From: Eremothecium cymbalariae DBVPG#7215
Lineage: Eukaryota > Ascomycota > Saccharomycetes > Saccharomycetales > Saccharomycetaceae
Assembly: GCF_000235365.1 (NCBI RefSeq)
Contig: NC_016452.1
Coordinates: 1,412,001 to 1,476,000 of the forward strand
DNA length: 64,000 nucleotides
Direction of reading: 5' to 3'
Below are positions 1-11,383 of this stretch, in pieces. Made by a program: the position numbers and the translations under genes. The notes under the pieces are model-generated. The model was not told the origin of the DNA. It did not search any database and saw only the letters and a list, made by a program, of their open reading frames with translations. Positions within the stretch are counted from its first letter, which is position 1; the number at the start of each line of letters is the position of its first letter.

Positions 1-69
1 AAAGTGAAGAAGGATAAGAAGGATAAAAAGGATAAGAAAGAAAAGAAGGATAAAAAGAAGAAAGATTAA
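1..69 (+). CDS. NOP56: C-terminal tail of NOP56 (partial)
   Basis: The window opens inside a reading frame that encodes only lysine, aspartate, glutamate and one valine, in repeated KKD/KKE units, and stops at a TAA at 67-69. Lys/Asp/Glu tails of this kind end the box C/D snoRNP core protein Nop56 and also Cbf5 and Nop58. I chose NOP56 because the next gene is PBA1 (YLR199C), which neighbours NOP56 (YLR197W) in S. cerevisiae. Only 22 residues are visible and none are catalytic or domain residues, so the name rests on gene order and composition. Confidence 0.6.
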   Translation, partial: KVKKDKKDKKDKKEKKDKKKKD

Positions 70-285
70 GTTAAAAGATGACTACTTTAACTACTATTCT
101 GCATGTACATTTAATAAACTAAAGTTTTCATTCTATCCTCATTCATGAGGTTACCTTTGTATCCGTTGCACCAGTATATATCTAACCAGAGGGTAGTACC
201 GTCTCACTTTTTATAGTTGTATATTTCTTTTGTTTTAAAAACTGTGAATTAAAGTTTAGCCTACAAACTACGTATCCTAAAACAA

Positions 286-1135
286 CTACAAGTAGAGTCC
301 GCTCTGAAATTGTGAAGCAGAATTCGATTTCCAACGGCGGTAAGCGGAGGTAACATATTCTTCTGAATATCCTAATGTTGATTTCATGTATTCCACCAAA
401 AGATCAACCACCGTGATATTATGTATCTCGTACCCCCGGGGACCTTCACTCTGAACTACCATTATCTCATGTTGAAACTCTTTGGAAGAGGACTGAGAGT
501 TCAATGCGGTGACTATTGCAGCCAGCGCCCCCGCAATAAACTCCGGGGGCTGCAGTTCAGACAAAGACTTAAACCCAATTATTTTGTCTGAGTTTATCAA
601 TAAGTAAACTTTTTGAATAGCAGTACGCAATACTTTCGCCAAAGCAATCGCCAAAAAGTTGTGTAAAATTGGTGGATGTTGAAGTTCATCTTCCTTTATT
701 AGTACAACCAGTGTGTGATCATCAAGTTCATAGATTGGATAACTAGCGCGTACTTCCTTTGTAGAAGGCTTCACGTCGACCTCATAGAACCCACTAGTAT
801 TAACATCTTCGATCTCAACTGGATCTGGATTAGATGACTGTTTTAAAACGGCTGTAAGACAGCTTATTTGTTTAAAATGTATTAAGTCAGCAGGTAGCAA
901 CCATGTTAATGACGATGGTAGAGCAATGGCTTTCTCGTAACCTTTATTAATATCGTTATCTAATGTTATAACTGGTTCAGGACTCAGTAACAAGGACGTT
1001 GGATCGGCAGAGTTGATCGACTGCACTTGATGCCTTGGAATACGGTCAAATTCCCATTGTTTAAACTTAATTTAATAATTAGTAATGAAGACACAACTCA
1101 GAGTTACAATATTATCAATACAAACATACAATCAT
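286..1135 (-). CDS. PBA1: Proteasome assembly chaperone Pba1, with a 5' intron
   Basis: Pba1 pairs with Pba2/Add66 to chaperone assembly of the 20S proteasome alpha ring. The C-terminal half carries family features: LQPPEF, the PSEGPRGYE-like segment here read as QSEGPRGYE, and the ending SGLYL, as in S. cerevisiae SGLYI (HbYX-like tail that docks on the alpha ring). The main open frame has no ATG: it runs up to a TAA at 1077-1075. A GTATGT donor at 1129-1124, a TACTAAT branch site and an AAG acceptor at 1068-1066 join a two-codon first exon (1135-1130, Met-Ile) to 1065-286. The resulting start MIFKQW matches the S. cerevisiae start MLFKQW. The product is 261 residues against about 276. It is divergent from YKE2, as in YLR199C/YLR200W. 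Confidence 0.88.
1066..1129 (-). other. Spliceosomal intron of PBA1 (64 nt)
   Basis: On the minus strand the donor is GTATGT (1129-1124), the branch sequence TACTAAT (1084-1078) and the acceptor AAG (1068-1066), 13 nt after the branch A. Splicing gives phase 0 and restores a conserved MIFKQW N-terminus. An AAG acceptor is unusual but tolerated in yeasts. The first exon is only 6 coding nt. Confidence 0.8.
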
Positions 1136-1361
1136 CTTGATATACAAAGGCTATTATTGGCTGTAGTTCAGGTGTTCTTGCAGTACTTCTATCTTAAATT
1201 GCCACTGCATTTTGGATAAAAAATCCTTGATAAATCTGCAAAACGGCAGGAAAAAGTTAGTGTTAAACGTTCTTTCTGAACAGTTTGTCTATAAGATCAG
1301 ACTTTAAGGAAACCAAACGCTATCAGGAATATCCTTTGCATTCATTTAAATATTTCCATAA

Positions 1362-1685
1362 ATGTCTGTCGAACAGGTTGCTGCTAAGTATACGCAATTG
1401 CAAGGGGAATTGGAACAACTCATTGTAACCAGGCAAAAACTCGAAACTCAACTACAAGAAAACAAGATTGTTAATGAAGAACTTCAATCTTTAAAAGAAG
1501 ATAAACAGGTTTACAAGCTTACTGGTGGTGTTTTATTACCAGTGGAACATGAAGAAGCCAACAGTAATGTGTCTAAGAGATTGGAATTTATCCAGGGTGA
1601 GATCGACCGCTGTGAAGGCAACATCAAGAACAAACAACAAGAATTGGAACAAGCAAGAGATGAATTGATCAAATTGCGTTCGTAA
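1362..1685 (+). CDS. YKE2: Prefoldin subunit 6 (Yke2/Gim1)
   Basis: This is a subunit of the cytosolic prefoldin hexamer, which passes nascent actin and tubulin to the CCT chaperonin. The 107-residue protein is two long heptad-repeat helices (roughly 5-45 and 70-105) around a short beta hairpin containing VYKLTGGVLLPVE, the diagnostic beta-type prefoldin segment. The stretch ARQKLETQLQENKIVNEE of the yeast protein is matched nearly exactly from residue 24. Length is close to the 114 residues of S. cerevisiae. The ATG follows an AT-rich leader with A at -3. It is divergently transcribed from PBA1 across about 226 bp. Confidence 0.96.
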   Translation: MSVEQVAAKYTQLQGELEQLIVTRQKLETQLQENKIVNEELQSLKEDKQVYKLTGGVLLPVEHEEANSNVSKRLEFIQGEIDRCEGNIKNKQQELEQARDELIKLRS

Positions 1686-1859
1686 AAGTAAATAGATCCA
1701 TTCTCCAGTGTTACTAGAATACTGGGGAGAAAGAAAGAAAAAAGAAGAGAATCATGTTTTTGTCTAATTGTATATTATGGTTACATGTAGTCTATGAAAG
1801 ATGATGCACACTGAAATATCAGCATCAAAAAAAAAAAGGATTGCCAACATTCAGAGGAC

Positions 1860-2621
1860 CTAGCCTCTTACAAGCTGCGACCTTGCCAAGTTAACAGTGG
1901 TTAGCAGTTGGAACCATGCAAACTCTTCTATGTTGTTATAGGCTGTACCCATTTCATCGATTTGGTTTATTCTGCCCTTAGCAAATTCCATTGTAGCCTG
2001 GAAGTTAGGACTAGAATCCTTAGCCATGAACAATTCTGTAGAAATATAGGCCATTGAAACAGCCAGTCTCTTGGAATACCATGCCAAGTCATTAAAATCC
2101 TTTTCAGTGGAATAATAGATCATATCATCGGCCAGTTGGAACAATTCGGGAAGACCTGTATTTACCAGAAAATCACCAGGAATAGCCAAGATCGAAAGCA
2201 CTTCTTTCAAGTGAGGACCGAGGGATTTATTAGCTTCTAGCCTCTTCAAGAAAAGCTCCTCCAGAGTCTTTGTCCCTTCCTGGTCTTCTTGCAAACCATA
2301 CCGTTTTGTTACTAAATGAAACTTGACAAGTTCTTGAACAGATGTGGATACGTTGAACATAGCAGGCGAATTATTGGCACCAATAGCTGCCAAAACCGCA
2401 GAGTTATAACCCAATTCGTTAGCTGCATCTACAATAGCACTATCCTTAAAGCCTTTGAACGGAACATACTTCTCAAGAGCACAATTCAACACCTTGTACT
2501 GTGGGGAACACCGACCATAGATCAAAGGCCTCAAGGTGTTTCCAACAGCATATTCTGCACTATTAACATGGTAAAACCGTCTAAAACCCCCAAGCATTAT
2601 CCTATGACACCTTATATTCAT
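1860..2621 (-). CDS. COQ9: Coenzyme Q biosynthesis protein Coq9
   Basis: Coq9 is a lipid-binding matrix protein of the CoQ synthome and is needed for Coq7 hydroxylation and ring deamination. The sequence has the TetR-like fold signature of the family: SPQYKVLNCALEKYVP near residue 39, ELGYNSA near 70, then LAIPGDFL, DDMIYYSTEKD, WYSKRLAVSMAYISTELFMA and the C-terminal LVRG. At 253 residues it matches the 260 of S. cerevisiae. The first 20 residues are basic and lack acidic residues, as expected of a matrix presequence. Translation could start at Met1 or at Met9 (2597). It follows YKE2 tail to tail, as in YLR200W/YLR201C. Confidence 0.95.
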   Translation of the reverse strand: MNIRCHRIMLGGFRRFYHVNSAEYAVGNTLRPLIYGRCSPQYKVLNCALEKYVPFKGFKDSAIVDAANELGYNSAVLAAIGANNSPAMFNVSTSVQELVKFHLVTKRYGLQEDQEGTKTLEELFLKRLEANKSLGPHLKEVLSILAIPGDFLVNTGLPELFQLADDMIYYSTEKDFNDLAWYSKRLAVSMAYISTELFMAKDSSPNFQATMEFAKGRINQIDEMGTAYNNIEEFAWFQLLTTVNLARSQLVRG

Positions 2622-4223
<1,602 letters not shown>

Positions 4224-4860
4224 ATAATAATCTAAAGACCTCAAATCTTTAGCAGAAACTCTATCGAAGTTTTGCTTAGCTATCTTTACAGTTGTGTATC
4301 ATTATTTTTTACATAACATATATAGTTAAAGGTATTTAGAAAGAGAAACAGGGTTTTAGGGAGACTTATTTATTACATCTGTATTTGGAGCACTTTACCC
4401 TGTAGGTTACCTTAACCTACGTCTGAATGCGAGAAGGTCTATTTTTTACGTTTTAATGCCTGAAAATGCCAAAACGGCGCCTGCAAAAAGTTCAAAATCT
4501 ACGAAACCAAATGTCACAGAGAATAATACTTTAACTATATATGTAAACGTCAATATGAAATAAAATAAACCGATATATACGCCGAATAAGTCTTTAATAA
4601 AGAGTGAGACGAGGACGGACACCGTCAACTGATTTAACCCATTGTTACACCACATAGATGATCTTCTAATACTTACGATTCTTTGTAGTCGTCTTATCTA
4701 TGCACAAATATTACCGTTCCTCAAAAGCTGCCAGCATTCCAATGAGTATTATCGCCGCCTGCACCTTTACGGCAACATGTTCGGTGAGTGTGACCAGGGT
4801 GATCGTTCATACCTTTTGTTAGCTGTTTTAATTGTCATGTCGTTATTACCATTAATATTA
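4224..4860. other. Intergenic region between SFA1 and NRP1 3' ends
   Basis: This 637-bp convergent spacer is longer than most tail-to-tail gaps here. It contains a 69-codon minus-strand frame (4446-4655) with hydrophobic stretches and an ATG, but no homology I can recognise. I see no RNA gene. Confidence 0.5.
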
Positions 4861-5639
4861 TCAATGCTTATGGCCTGGCTCGCTCGCAGACCTAGTATCC
4901 ATTGGGATTCCTATAGAGCCATTTCCGCTGTTTTGAACACTCAAAGAAACGTTATTGAATTGGCTCACATGAGTAGCCATGGTGTTGACGGTGTCTTCGT
5001 CAGCCATAGGTTTCGGACTACCACAACGTAAGCAGACAATGTTTTTGGCAAAGTTATGGTAGGAACAATTCAAACATTTCCAGTCGCCTGCTCTAAACGG
5101 GACATTACTACCATTGTTCATACTACAACCACTATTTGAATTGTTAGTGGTACTGCTACTACCGCTAGCTTGGCTGGCAATCTTGCTGTACCTGTTGTAA
5201 CGTCTTTGTCCCTCGCTACCAGCACTGCCGCCTCCTAGAACCATTGGTTGTTGTCCTGATTGGCTTTGAGGCTGATATTGTGATTGCTGCGGATGTTGGT
5301 AACCGCCAACACCCTGAATTGAATGTTGGGACCTCGCTTTGTACTGTTGTACTCCAACCTGTGGTTGTAATGTGCCATATGCCTGTTTTGAATGCTGTTG
5401 TGAATGCTGTTGCACATGCAGCTGCTGTTGCTGTTGAAGTTGTAGTTGTAGCAACTGTTGTTGCTGTTCTGTATGCTGTTGTTGTTGCTGCTGCTTCTGC
5501 AGATTATGATGTTGATAATGAGGTTGCTGTTCTTGGTGCTGCTGTTGTTGCTGTTGTTGCTGTTGCTGCTGTTGTTGCTGTTGTTGCTGTTGCTGCTGTT
5601 GTTGCTGCTGATGTTGCTGCTGTTGCTGCTGCTGCTGAT

Positions 5640-5725
<86 letters not shown>

Positions 5726-6878
5726 CATGCTGTTGCTGTTGAGGTTGCTGCTGTTGAGGTTTGTATATTTTATTCACAGTGACAGCACTGGTAGCTGGAA
5801 AAGAGCAACGAAAACAAGCAATCCGCCTTTGAAAATTCGAAAATCCACATGATGGACAATTCCAATCCCCTGGTCTTGGCTTATTTTTGGATTGTGGGAA
5901 CGGTGAGAGAATATCCTGAGCAAAATCTAACACTCTAGTACTAGAGGGTCTGATTTCTACAATATGCTCCACAACTCGTGGCTGTTTTGTATTGGCCATA
6001 TTTGAAAGAATTGACCTTCCGTTTAGATTTAACGCCTCGCCAGCTTCCTCGTGAGTCTGAAATACAACAAATCCAGAAATGCTATACTGCTCATCAACGT
6101 ATCTAGAGTTATTAGAAGACCAGTTGTTATTTATATTTGAAGTATCTTCAACAACATTTTTGACAGTCCAAAAACCAACAGGTCTAGCACCAAACTGTGT
6201 AAACCATGACTCTAATTCTGATTGAGTAGTGTCCGGTGGTAAATTGTTCATATATAATACCTTAGAACGTTCTTGCACAAAATTTCTAATATCCGCATAG
6301 GAATCATACGGATGAGTCAACACCGACGATTGATCCTCAGAAGTAGTACAGCTCGCATGTAACTTTATTAATACCCTTAAACTCTGATCTATCTGCGAGA
6401 GTTTACCCATTTCTTGATCATCCAAGTTGAACACACGGAATATTTCTATAGGATTATTAGGCTTAGATTTCCCATTACCTGGCACACCTTGTGCTGCGTT
6501 CGACACTTCTGGGTGATTCTTACACCACCTATCAAATTCCTTCCATAAATCAAACAATATGCTATGCTGTAAAAATGAAGGTAACAACCATCCCTCATCA
6601 TGAACTTGCCTTGGCATTGTCACCCGCAAATGCCATGTTGAATACATAGAGCATATAACAAAATCTTCTCCATTAAAATATTTCTTCACCTCAGAATCTA
6701 ATGTCGAAATCGCAGTATTCAAGCCAATCTCTAGCACATTTAAAATACCTGCTTGCTCTAACAACGGTTTAACATCTTGAACATGGAGCAATTGATAGTA
6801 GATCTTGGATAACTGAGTATGATCCTTTGGTGTATCTTCCTGATGGATTGTTTCACACTCAAATAATAGGTAATACAT
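4861..6878 (-). CDS. NRP1: Nrp1-type RRM and RanBP2 zinc-finger RNA-binding protein, frame broken in the repeat tract
   Basis: Nrp1 is a putative RNA-binding protein found in stress granules. The N-terminal frame (6878 to about 5640) carries an RRM around residues 210-315 (VLYMNNLPPDTTQSELESWF, then SGFVVFQTHEEA) and a first RanBP2 finger at residues 338-362 (GDWNCPSC...RRIACFRC). It then enters a long glutamine tract. The second finger (GDWKCLNC...NIVCLRC) and the C-terminus lie in another frame (stop 4861). The switch falls at 5637-5641, where a Gln tract passes from one frame to the other. One extra base there gives a continuous protein of about 672 residues with paired zinc fingers, as in S. 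cerevisiae (719). A repeat-length error or true allele is possible. Confidence 0.85.
5510..5756 (-). repeat. CAA/CAG trinucleotide repeat inside NRP1
   Basis: A dense CAA/CAG tract (minus strand) encodes the glutamine run of NRP1. The pure part, about 86 bp of uninterrupted TTG units on the plus strand at 5640-5725, is followed by a mixed CTG/TTG part at 5530-5637. The unit phase slips at 5637-5641 (GATTT), which breaks the reading frame. All minus-strand phases across the pure tract are open, giving poly-Gln, poly-Asn or poly-Thr. Confidence 0.9.
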
Positions 6879-7235
6879 TACCGTCAGAAGTTTTTTGATA
6901 AGCCTTTCGAGCTAACTAGTTTTTCAATTCACCCAACTAGGATTCCCAAAGAATAAGAGCTGGACAGCTTGTGGTTCTCTTTAAAATCTTAAAAGTACTC
7001 AGTAAATTACACTGGGCATCGCTTAAAAAATTTTCACTAGCACTAATTTCTATCCAATTGGGTGTATGGGCGTTCAAAGCTTTCCCATTTGAACTAGACA
7101 AAGCATTAACAACTGTTTGTTGCAATATTGGGCTAATGTTGATGATATTTAAGTATGCTACTTGTGCCTATTTAGTGGAGATACTTTGCTCTAGTAATCG
7201 TATGACTTTTTGCGTATAAACTACTCTTGTCCAGC
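6879..7235. other. NRP1 upstream / FAP7 downstream region
   Basis: This 357-bp spacer separates two minus-strand genes. It contains a minus-strand open stretch of about 77 codons (7167 to 6937) with no ATG. I found no convincing upstream exon, so I do not call it a gene. Confidence 0.5.
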
Positions 7236-7940
7236 TTAGGCGTCAGTGTCGCTGTTGCTAGACTCTTTATCCTCATTAGGATCACCCTCATCTTTAGCTA
7301 GGTCATATTGATCGAGATCACTTTCATCATTGCTCTGATAGTCTTGTTGCAATTCGTTTGTGACTCCTGTGGGGTGTTGTGAAACCCAGCTGGATTCCCA
7401 AGCTACAATCCGTCCAACATTTTCTTCCATTTGGTTTGCAGTGTTGCTCTGCAATTCAACGACTATATCATGCACATAGCTGTCCATTGCATCTTGTAGG
7501 ACTACCCCCATGATTTCAGCATCAATGTTCTCCTCAATTTTCGCATCGTGATAGCCTCTCTTGTGTAATCTATCGTAAAGAGTTGAATTATCACACCTGA
7601 GAACTACTACAAGATCGATCAATCTTTCAGGAAACACATCATTCACGTGCCAGTCGATGATTGCCCCACCCTTACGTAGTAGAGGTTCTAGTTCGTCAAG
7701 TAGTTTGTCTTCGTCAACTATGTGAGACTTACGCCCTTCATCGTAACCTTCATAGCAGTCATGCTCTTTTGCAAAATCGCTAATGTTATAATACCTACAG
7801 TCGTCTAACCTTCTTTGTAGCAGCTCACAGGTAGTTGTCTTCCCACACCCAGGAGTACCAGTTACAATTATATTCGGCCTTAATCTAGTTGAATCCATTT
7901 CGTTTCCAAAGAATGTAGCTACCATATTAGAAGATTCCAT
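7236..7940 (-). CDS. FAP7: Fap7 adenylate-kinase-like NTPase of 40S maturation
   Basis: Fap7 (hCINAP/AK6) binds Rps14 and is needed for final pre-18S cleavage at site D. The P-loop GTPGCGKT is at residues 28-35, followed by YYNISDFAKEHDCYEGYDEGRKSHIVDEDKL read in pieces as the family NMP-binding region, then WHVNDVFPERLIDLVVVLRCDN and RGYHDAKIEENIDAEIMG (lid and conserved helix). The C-terminus is acidic, as in the yeast protein. Two starts are possible: Met1 gives 234 residues, while Met15 (ATG at 7898) aligns with the S. cerevisiae start just before PNIIVTG and would give 220. It is divergent from CDC36 across 139 bp, the YDL166C/YDL165W arrangement. Confidence 0.95.
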   Translation of the reverse strand: MESSNMVATFFGNEMDSTRLRPNIIVTGTPGCGKTTTCELLQRRLDDCRYYNISDFAKEHDCYEGYDEGRKSHIVDEDKLLDELEPLLRKGGAIIDWHVNDVFPERLIDLVVVLRCDNSTLYDRLHKRGYHDAKIEENIDAEIMGVVLQDAMDSYVHDIVVELQSNTANQMEENVGRIVAWESSWVSQHPTGVTNELQQDYQSNDESDLDQYDLAKDEGDPNEDKESSNSDTDA

Positions 7941-8079
7941 TCATTCACCATTATCGGCATCATCATTACCATCTTTTATGTTTTAAAAAACTAAGTTTTC
8001 GAAGCGAAGGTTTTGACATATTGGCAATCAGAATCATTATAATCAAGCAAAAGTTGAAAGAGATTGAATACCAGTAACT

Positions 8080-8655
8080 ATGAGTAAGTACGGGCTTAAG
8101 AGTCTACTTCCAGTTATAAAGCATGATAAACAATATGATTCTTCAATGACGTTAGGGACGGATCTTCCTTCGATACTTCATTCGTTACAATTAACCACCA
8201 GGGATTCATACAATTCAGGTCTAAATAATGGACATCATACACTTGATACGTTCCCATCACCATGGGTTGAGACTTCACGAAGTGAAGTGGAACCAAAGTT
8301 TTTCATTCCAGAATCTTTTAAAAATATAGTTGGCGTTTTAGGGCAGCCATCAACCTATTTCACTAGTGTGGCAAGGGACCATCCTCGCATTTCACTACTA
8401 CAGGATGAAACGCTGTTCTATCTATTTTATAAACACCCAGGTACTGTATTACAGGAGCTTACATATTTGGAGTTAAGAAAACGTAACTGGCGTTACCATA
8501 AAACTTTGAAAGTTTGGCTAACAAAAGATCCGTTAATGGAACCTATAGTGTCACAGGATTCGACTAGTGAACGTGGTTCATATGTGTTCTTTGATCCACA
8601 GCGTTGGGAAAAGTGTCAACGGGATTTCATATTAAACTATAATGCTATCATGTAA
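8080..8655 (+). CDS. CDC36: Ccr4-Not subunit Cdc36/Not2
   Basis: This is the scaffold subunit of the Ccr4-Not deadenylase and transcription complex. The C-terminal NOT-box is almost unchanged from S. cerevisiae: DETLFYLFYKHPGT near residue 107, then QELTYLELRKRNWRYHKTLK, WLTKDP and FFDPQRWEKCQRDF, ending YNAIM. The N-terminus MSKYGLKSLLPV and the motif DTFPSPWVETSRSEVEP also match. The 191-residue length equals the yeast protein. It is convergent with MSS51. Confidence 0.97.
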   Translation: MSKYGLKSLLPVIKHDKQYDSSMTLGTDLPSILHSLQLTTRDSYNSGLNNGHHTLDTFPSPWVETSRSEVEPKFFIPESFKNIVGVLGQPSTYFTSVARDHPRISLLQDETLFYLFYKHPGTVLQELTYLELRKRNWRYHKTLKVWLTKDPLMEPIVSQDSTSERGSYVFFDPQRWEKCQRDFILNYNAIM

Positions 8656-8794
8656 TTCTTGGTATGTAGTGATGGTGTTTTTTGGATTCATATGCTGTAT
8701 TTTTAAGTTAATTTTTTATCTTAGATTATTCACATATTTAATGTATGATACGCAAGTATATTTACAAGAGTTATTTAACACGGAGAAAACGAAG

Positions 8795-8870
8795 ATGTGT
8801 ATTTTAACCAATGAAATGGTCTGGAAATCTACATGTGTACTTTAACCAATGAAATGGTCTAGAAATCTAC
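8795..8870. repeat. 38-bp direct tandem repeat, two copies, in the CDC36/MSS51 3' spacer
   Basis: Two adjacent 38-bp copies (8795-8832 and 8833-8870) differ at two positions. Each contains TTAACCAATGAAATGGTCT, and a third copy begins with ATGT before diverging. The array sits between the convergent stop codons of CDC36 (8655) and MSS51 (8885), so it is probably in 3' untranslated sequence of one or both. Confidence 0.9.
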
Positions 8871-8884
8871 ATGTCTCTTTCCAA

Positions 8885-10174
8885 TCATAATTCGATAGCA
8901 TGGTATCTCTTTCCTCTAAAGCCTGCAATGTACATATTGAATTGATATACCTCATGTGGATTCAAATCGTTCAGTTCCCACTTTGTACTGCCAAAGACAT
9001 TTTTAGTTGGATCCACTAGCATGTCTAACTCATCCCCATATTTTTCTTTAACCGCTTGGAGATCATCCATCAGATCCTTCTTGTTAAATCCGGTGGTGAA
9101 GATGGCACATTTTGTTTGTAATAATGCCTGTAAAGTTGAATTCATCCAAGTATCCCTCGTCTCTGGAGAGCCAAACCCTGGATGGAAACAAAAGAAGATG
9201 TCATTGTATGGATCATATGGGAAAAAGTCCTGGGCTTCGTGAAATACATGAAAGTAATCAGTATGATAATGCATTTTCATCGTGTCATCAATTCTTTTAA
9301 CGACAGGTATTGAAGAAGTCACATATTCTCTTTTCTCACGGTCATAGTTTGATTCCGGGCCAACAAAGTGAAGTTCAATCAGCGATTCTGGGAACAAATA
9401 TTGAAGCTGTTTCCAAACATGTCCGGGCAGTTGTGCTTCCGCACGTGCTCCTAGAATGAACACCCTCAAGGGCTTATCTTGTATTGATCTCACTCTTCGA
9501 TTCTGTTCAGGATATAAAGTATAACGTAGGGCTGCAAGAGACTTCAAGCCTTCTAACGTAATGGGACCTTTCGGGTTTAGAGAATATGGCGAATATTGGT
9601 GCAAAATAGAGCCAATAGTAATAGGATAGGACAACATCTTAGTTACTGCTGCAAGCTGAAACTCTGTATCCATTGAAAAAAACGACCTAGTATAAAAATA
9701 TAAATCCCAATTCATCATATTCACCATACGATCATAATCCTGCTGCTCAGGAAAATCAAACTCCAAAAATGGCCGCCCACTCCTTAAGTCATGCTCATAT
9801 ATATTAACCTTCTTCAACAATCTATACCGCTTCGATTCGTGGTATTCACTATCGTTTTTCCATGCCTCCTCCGAATGATGTGTAGGAATTCCAGAATATT
9901 TACAACTAAACTGAATATTCTTTCCCGTTACAGGACACTTCGCCAACGCCTTAATCCTAGCTGCCCGTTCCCTCAACTCTGGCGATGGCGATTGATCCCA
10001 TGGATGGAACCTATTATCAACCGTAGGCTCATCTGGGGACGTAGGAGGATCCAATCCTAAGGCGTTGCGCACAAACCCCATAATCTGACGCCTTTGCTGC
10101 TTCCCACAAACTCTTGAAGAGCTTGAAGAAATAAACCCTGGCCTTCCCAAACGTTTCGTAACTGGTAAAAGCAT
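8885..10174 (-). CDS. MSS51: Mss51, COX1 mRNA translational activator
   Basis: Mss51 activates translation of mitochondrial COX1 mRNA and binds new Cox1, coupling synthesis to assembly. The protein is 429 residues from the ATG at 10174 (436 in S. cerevisiae). Visible features are a short basic Ser-rich leader, then KCPVTGKNIQFSCKYSGIPTHHSEEAW, the Cys/His-containing segment of the family, and DLYFYTRSFFSMDTEF, FVGPES and FFCFHPGFGSPE. The frame stays open upstream to a TTG, but the ATG is the first in frame. Its neighbour QRI5 preserves YLR203C/YLR204W order. Confidence 0.95.
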   Translation of the reverse strand: MLLPVTKRLGRPGFISSSSSRVCGKQQRRQIMGFVRNALGLDPPTSPDEPTVDNRFHPWDQSPSPELRERAARIKALAKCPVTGKNIQFSCKYSGIPTHHSEEAWKNDSEYHESKRYRLLKKVNIYEHDLRSGRPFLEFDFPEQQDYDRMVNMMNWDLYFYTRSFFSMDTEFQLAAVTKMLSYPITIGSILHQYSPYSLNPKGPITLEGLKSLAALRYTLYPEQNRRVRSIQDKPLRVFILGARAEAQLPGHVWKQLQYLFPESLIELHFVGPESNYDREKREYVTSSIPVVKRIDDTMKMHYHTDYFHVFHEAQDFFPYDPYNDIFFCFHPGFGSPETRDTWMNSTLQALLQTKCAIFTTGFNKKDLMDDLQAVKEKYGDELDMLVDPTKNVFGSTKWELNDLNPHEVYQFNMYIAGFRGKRYHAIEL

Positions 10175-10696
10175 AACCAACCAACACAAACAAACACAGC
10201 TCCCGACTTTATGGCCTGAAACACTGTATTTTATATGTACTACTCCTGCTTACAATATTGTAGCTATGAATCAACAAATAATATTCATTGTAAATTTTCT
10301 ACAAATAAGCACGGACAACCACCCAATCGAACTTTTCATCAAGGCTATTATATGCGGTGTACGGGTGTTTAGATACAAATATACCACCATAACAAGCTTT
10401 GTTGATACTTAATACTAACTAATACGTTTCCAACTTCTCTAGATCGCCATTCAACCGCCTAACAATTAGACGCTATCTTGTGCGGACCCAATCAACGTTT
10501 AGTTAGATCTCTAACTTTTTAAATCGATGTTGTTGGTGATTTTGAGAAAAAGCAGCTTTTCAGGTTCTCATCTATAAAGCGAAAATTTTCCAGATTTTAT
10601 GCACTGAAATAACCGGGAAGTTTACAGTAATAAAGTTGTAAACGTACTGGCGAGGGGTCCATTCATTGGTTTTTGGAGGTTGCTAGATTTGTTAGT
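10175..10696. other. Divergent MSS51/QRI5 promoter region
   Basis: This 522-bp spacer separates divergent starts. It is AT-rich with scattered poly-A/T. I see no gene or RNA signature. Confidence 0.5.
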
Positions 10697-11047
10697 ATGT
10701 TTAGCGTTGCTAGGGGATTGTGGAAACGTAGTCTCCCAGTTGGGAGACAGCTGTGCAGATCATTATCGCTACAACAGTATACATGTAGGAATAATCAGAT
10801 TCCAATTTCGACAGGGATGTTGATGAATATTGGTAGGACGGGTAGTTCAAGGTTGAATATAGTTGTTCCCGATACATGGAAGGTATCAATTGATATGAAG
10901 GAGGGAGTTTTAAAGGAGTTGGAACAGGAGGAAATGCATATGGACAGTGTGATGAGGAAGAGAAGGACTAAGATGAAGAAACATAAGTTAAGGAAGAGAA
11001 GGAAGAAGCAGAGAGCTGAACGTAGGAAGTTGTCCCAGGGTAAGTAA
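10697..11047 (+). CDS. QRI5: Mitochondrial protein Qri5/Cox24 (mS38 family)
   Basis: The family is needed for COX1 expression and corresponds to mitoribosomal small-subunit protein mS38. The diagnostic part is the very basic C-terminal helix starting at [21 protein letters not shown], the DUF1713/AURKAIP1 signature. The N-terminus [13 protein letters not shown] is a plausible matrix presequence. The ATG at 10697 is the first in frame and gives 116 residues against 111 in yeast. Upstream codons to 10673 are open but lack ATG. Confidence 0.9.
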   Translation: MFSVARGLWKRSLPVGRQLCRSLSLQQYTCRNNQIPISTGMLMNIGRTGSSRLNIVVPDTWKVSIDMKEGVLKELEQEEMHMDSVMRKRRTKMKKHKLRKRRKKQRAERRKLSQGK

Positions 11048-11383
11048 GAGTGATGAGGTTCCCGAAGTCCACAGAATACATGTATATAGATTAGTGAGTG
11101 CATTGAAGAAGTAGCTGCGTTGTTGAATATAAAAATAAACCCTGTCCCCCCGGTGGTGATATACCTGTCAGTAGAAGGATTATTACAATGGGCTTGTTTT
11201 GAATTGACTAGCTAAACAACACTTTTAATAACCATTACTTGATATTACTACAGAAAACAGAAACTACTAAATGCGAGACAGAGAAAAAGATACCAATTTT
11301 GTGCGATGGATTACAATCGCTATAATAAAACAAAAAAAGAGCGATAGGGTTTGATTTGAATGCCTGACTGATATCTCCAAATT
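11048..11383. other. QRI5/HMX1 convergent 3' spacer
   Basis: This 336-bp AT-rich spacer lies between two stop codons. I see nothing beyond probable 3' untranslated sequence. Confidence 0.5.

Noticed and set aside
4446..4655. 69-codon minus-strand frame with ATG and hydrophobic segments
   Set aside because: No family resemblance, AT-rich sequence favours chance hydrophobic frames, and it lies in a 3' spacer.
6937..7170. Protein-like minus-strand open stretch between FAP7 and NRP1
   Set aside because: No ATG, and no GTATGT donor upstream that could supply an exon. Kept only as a note in the spacer.
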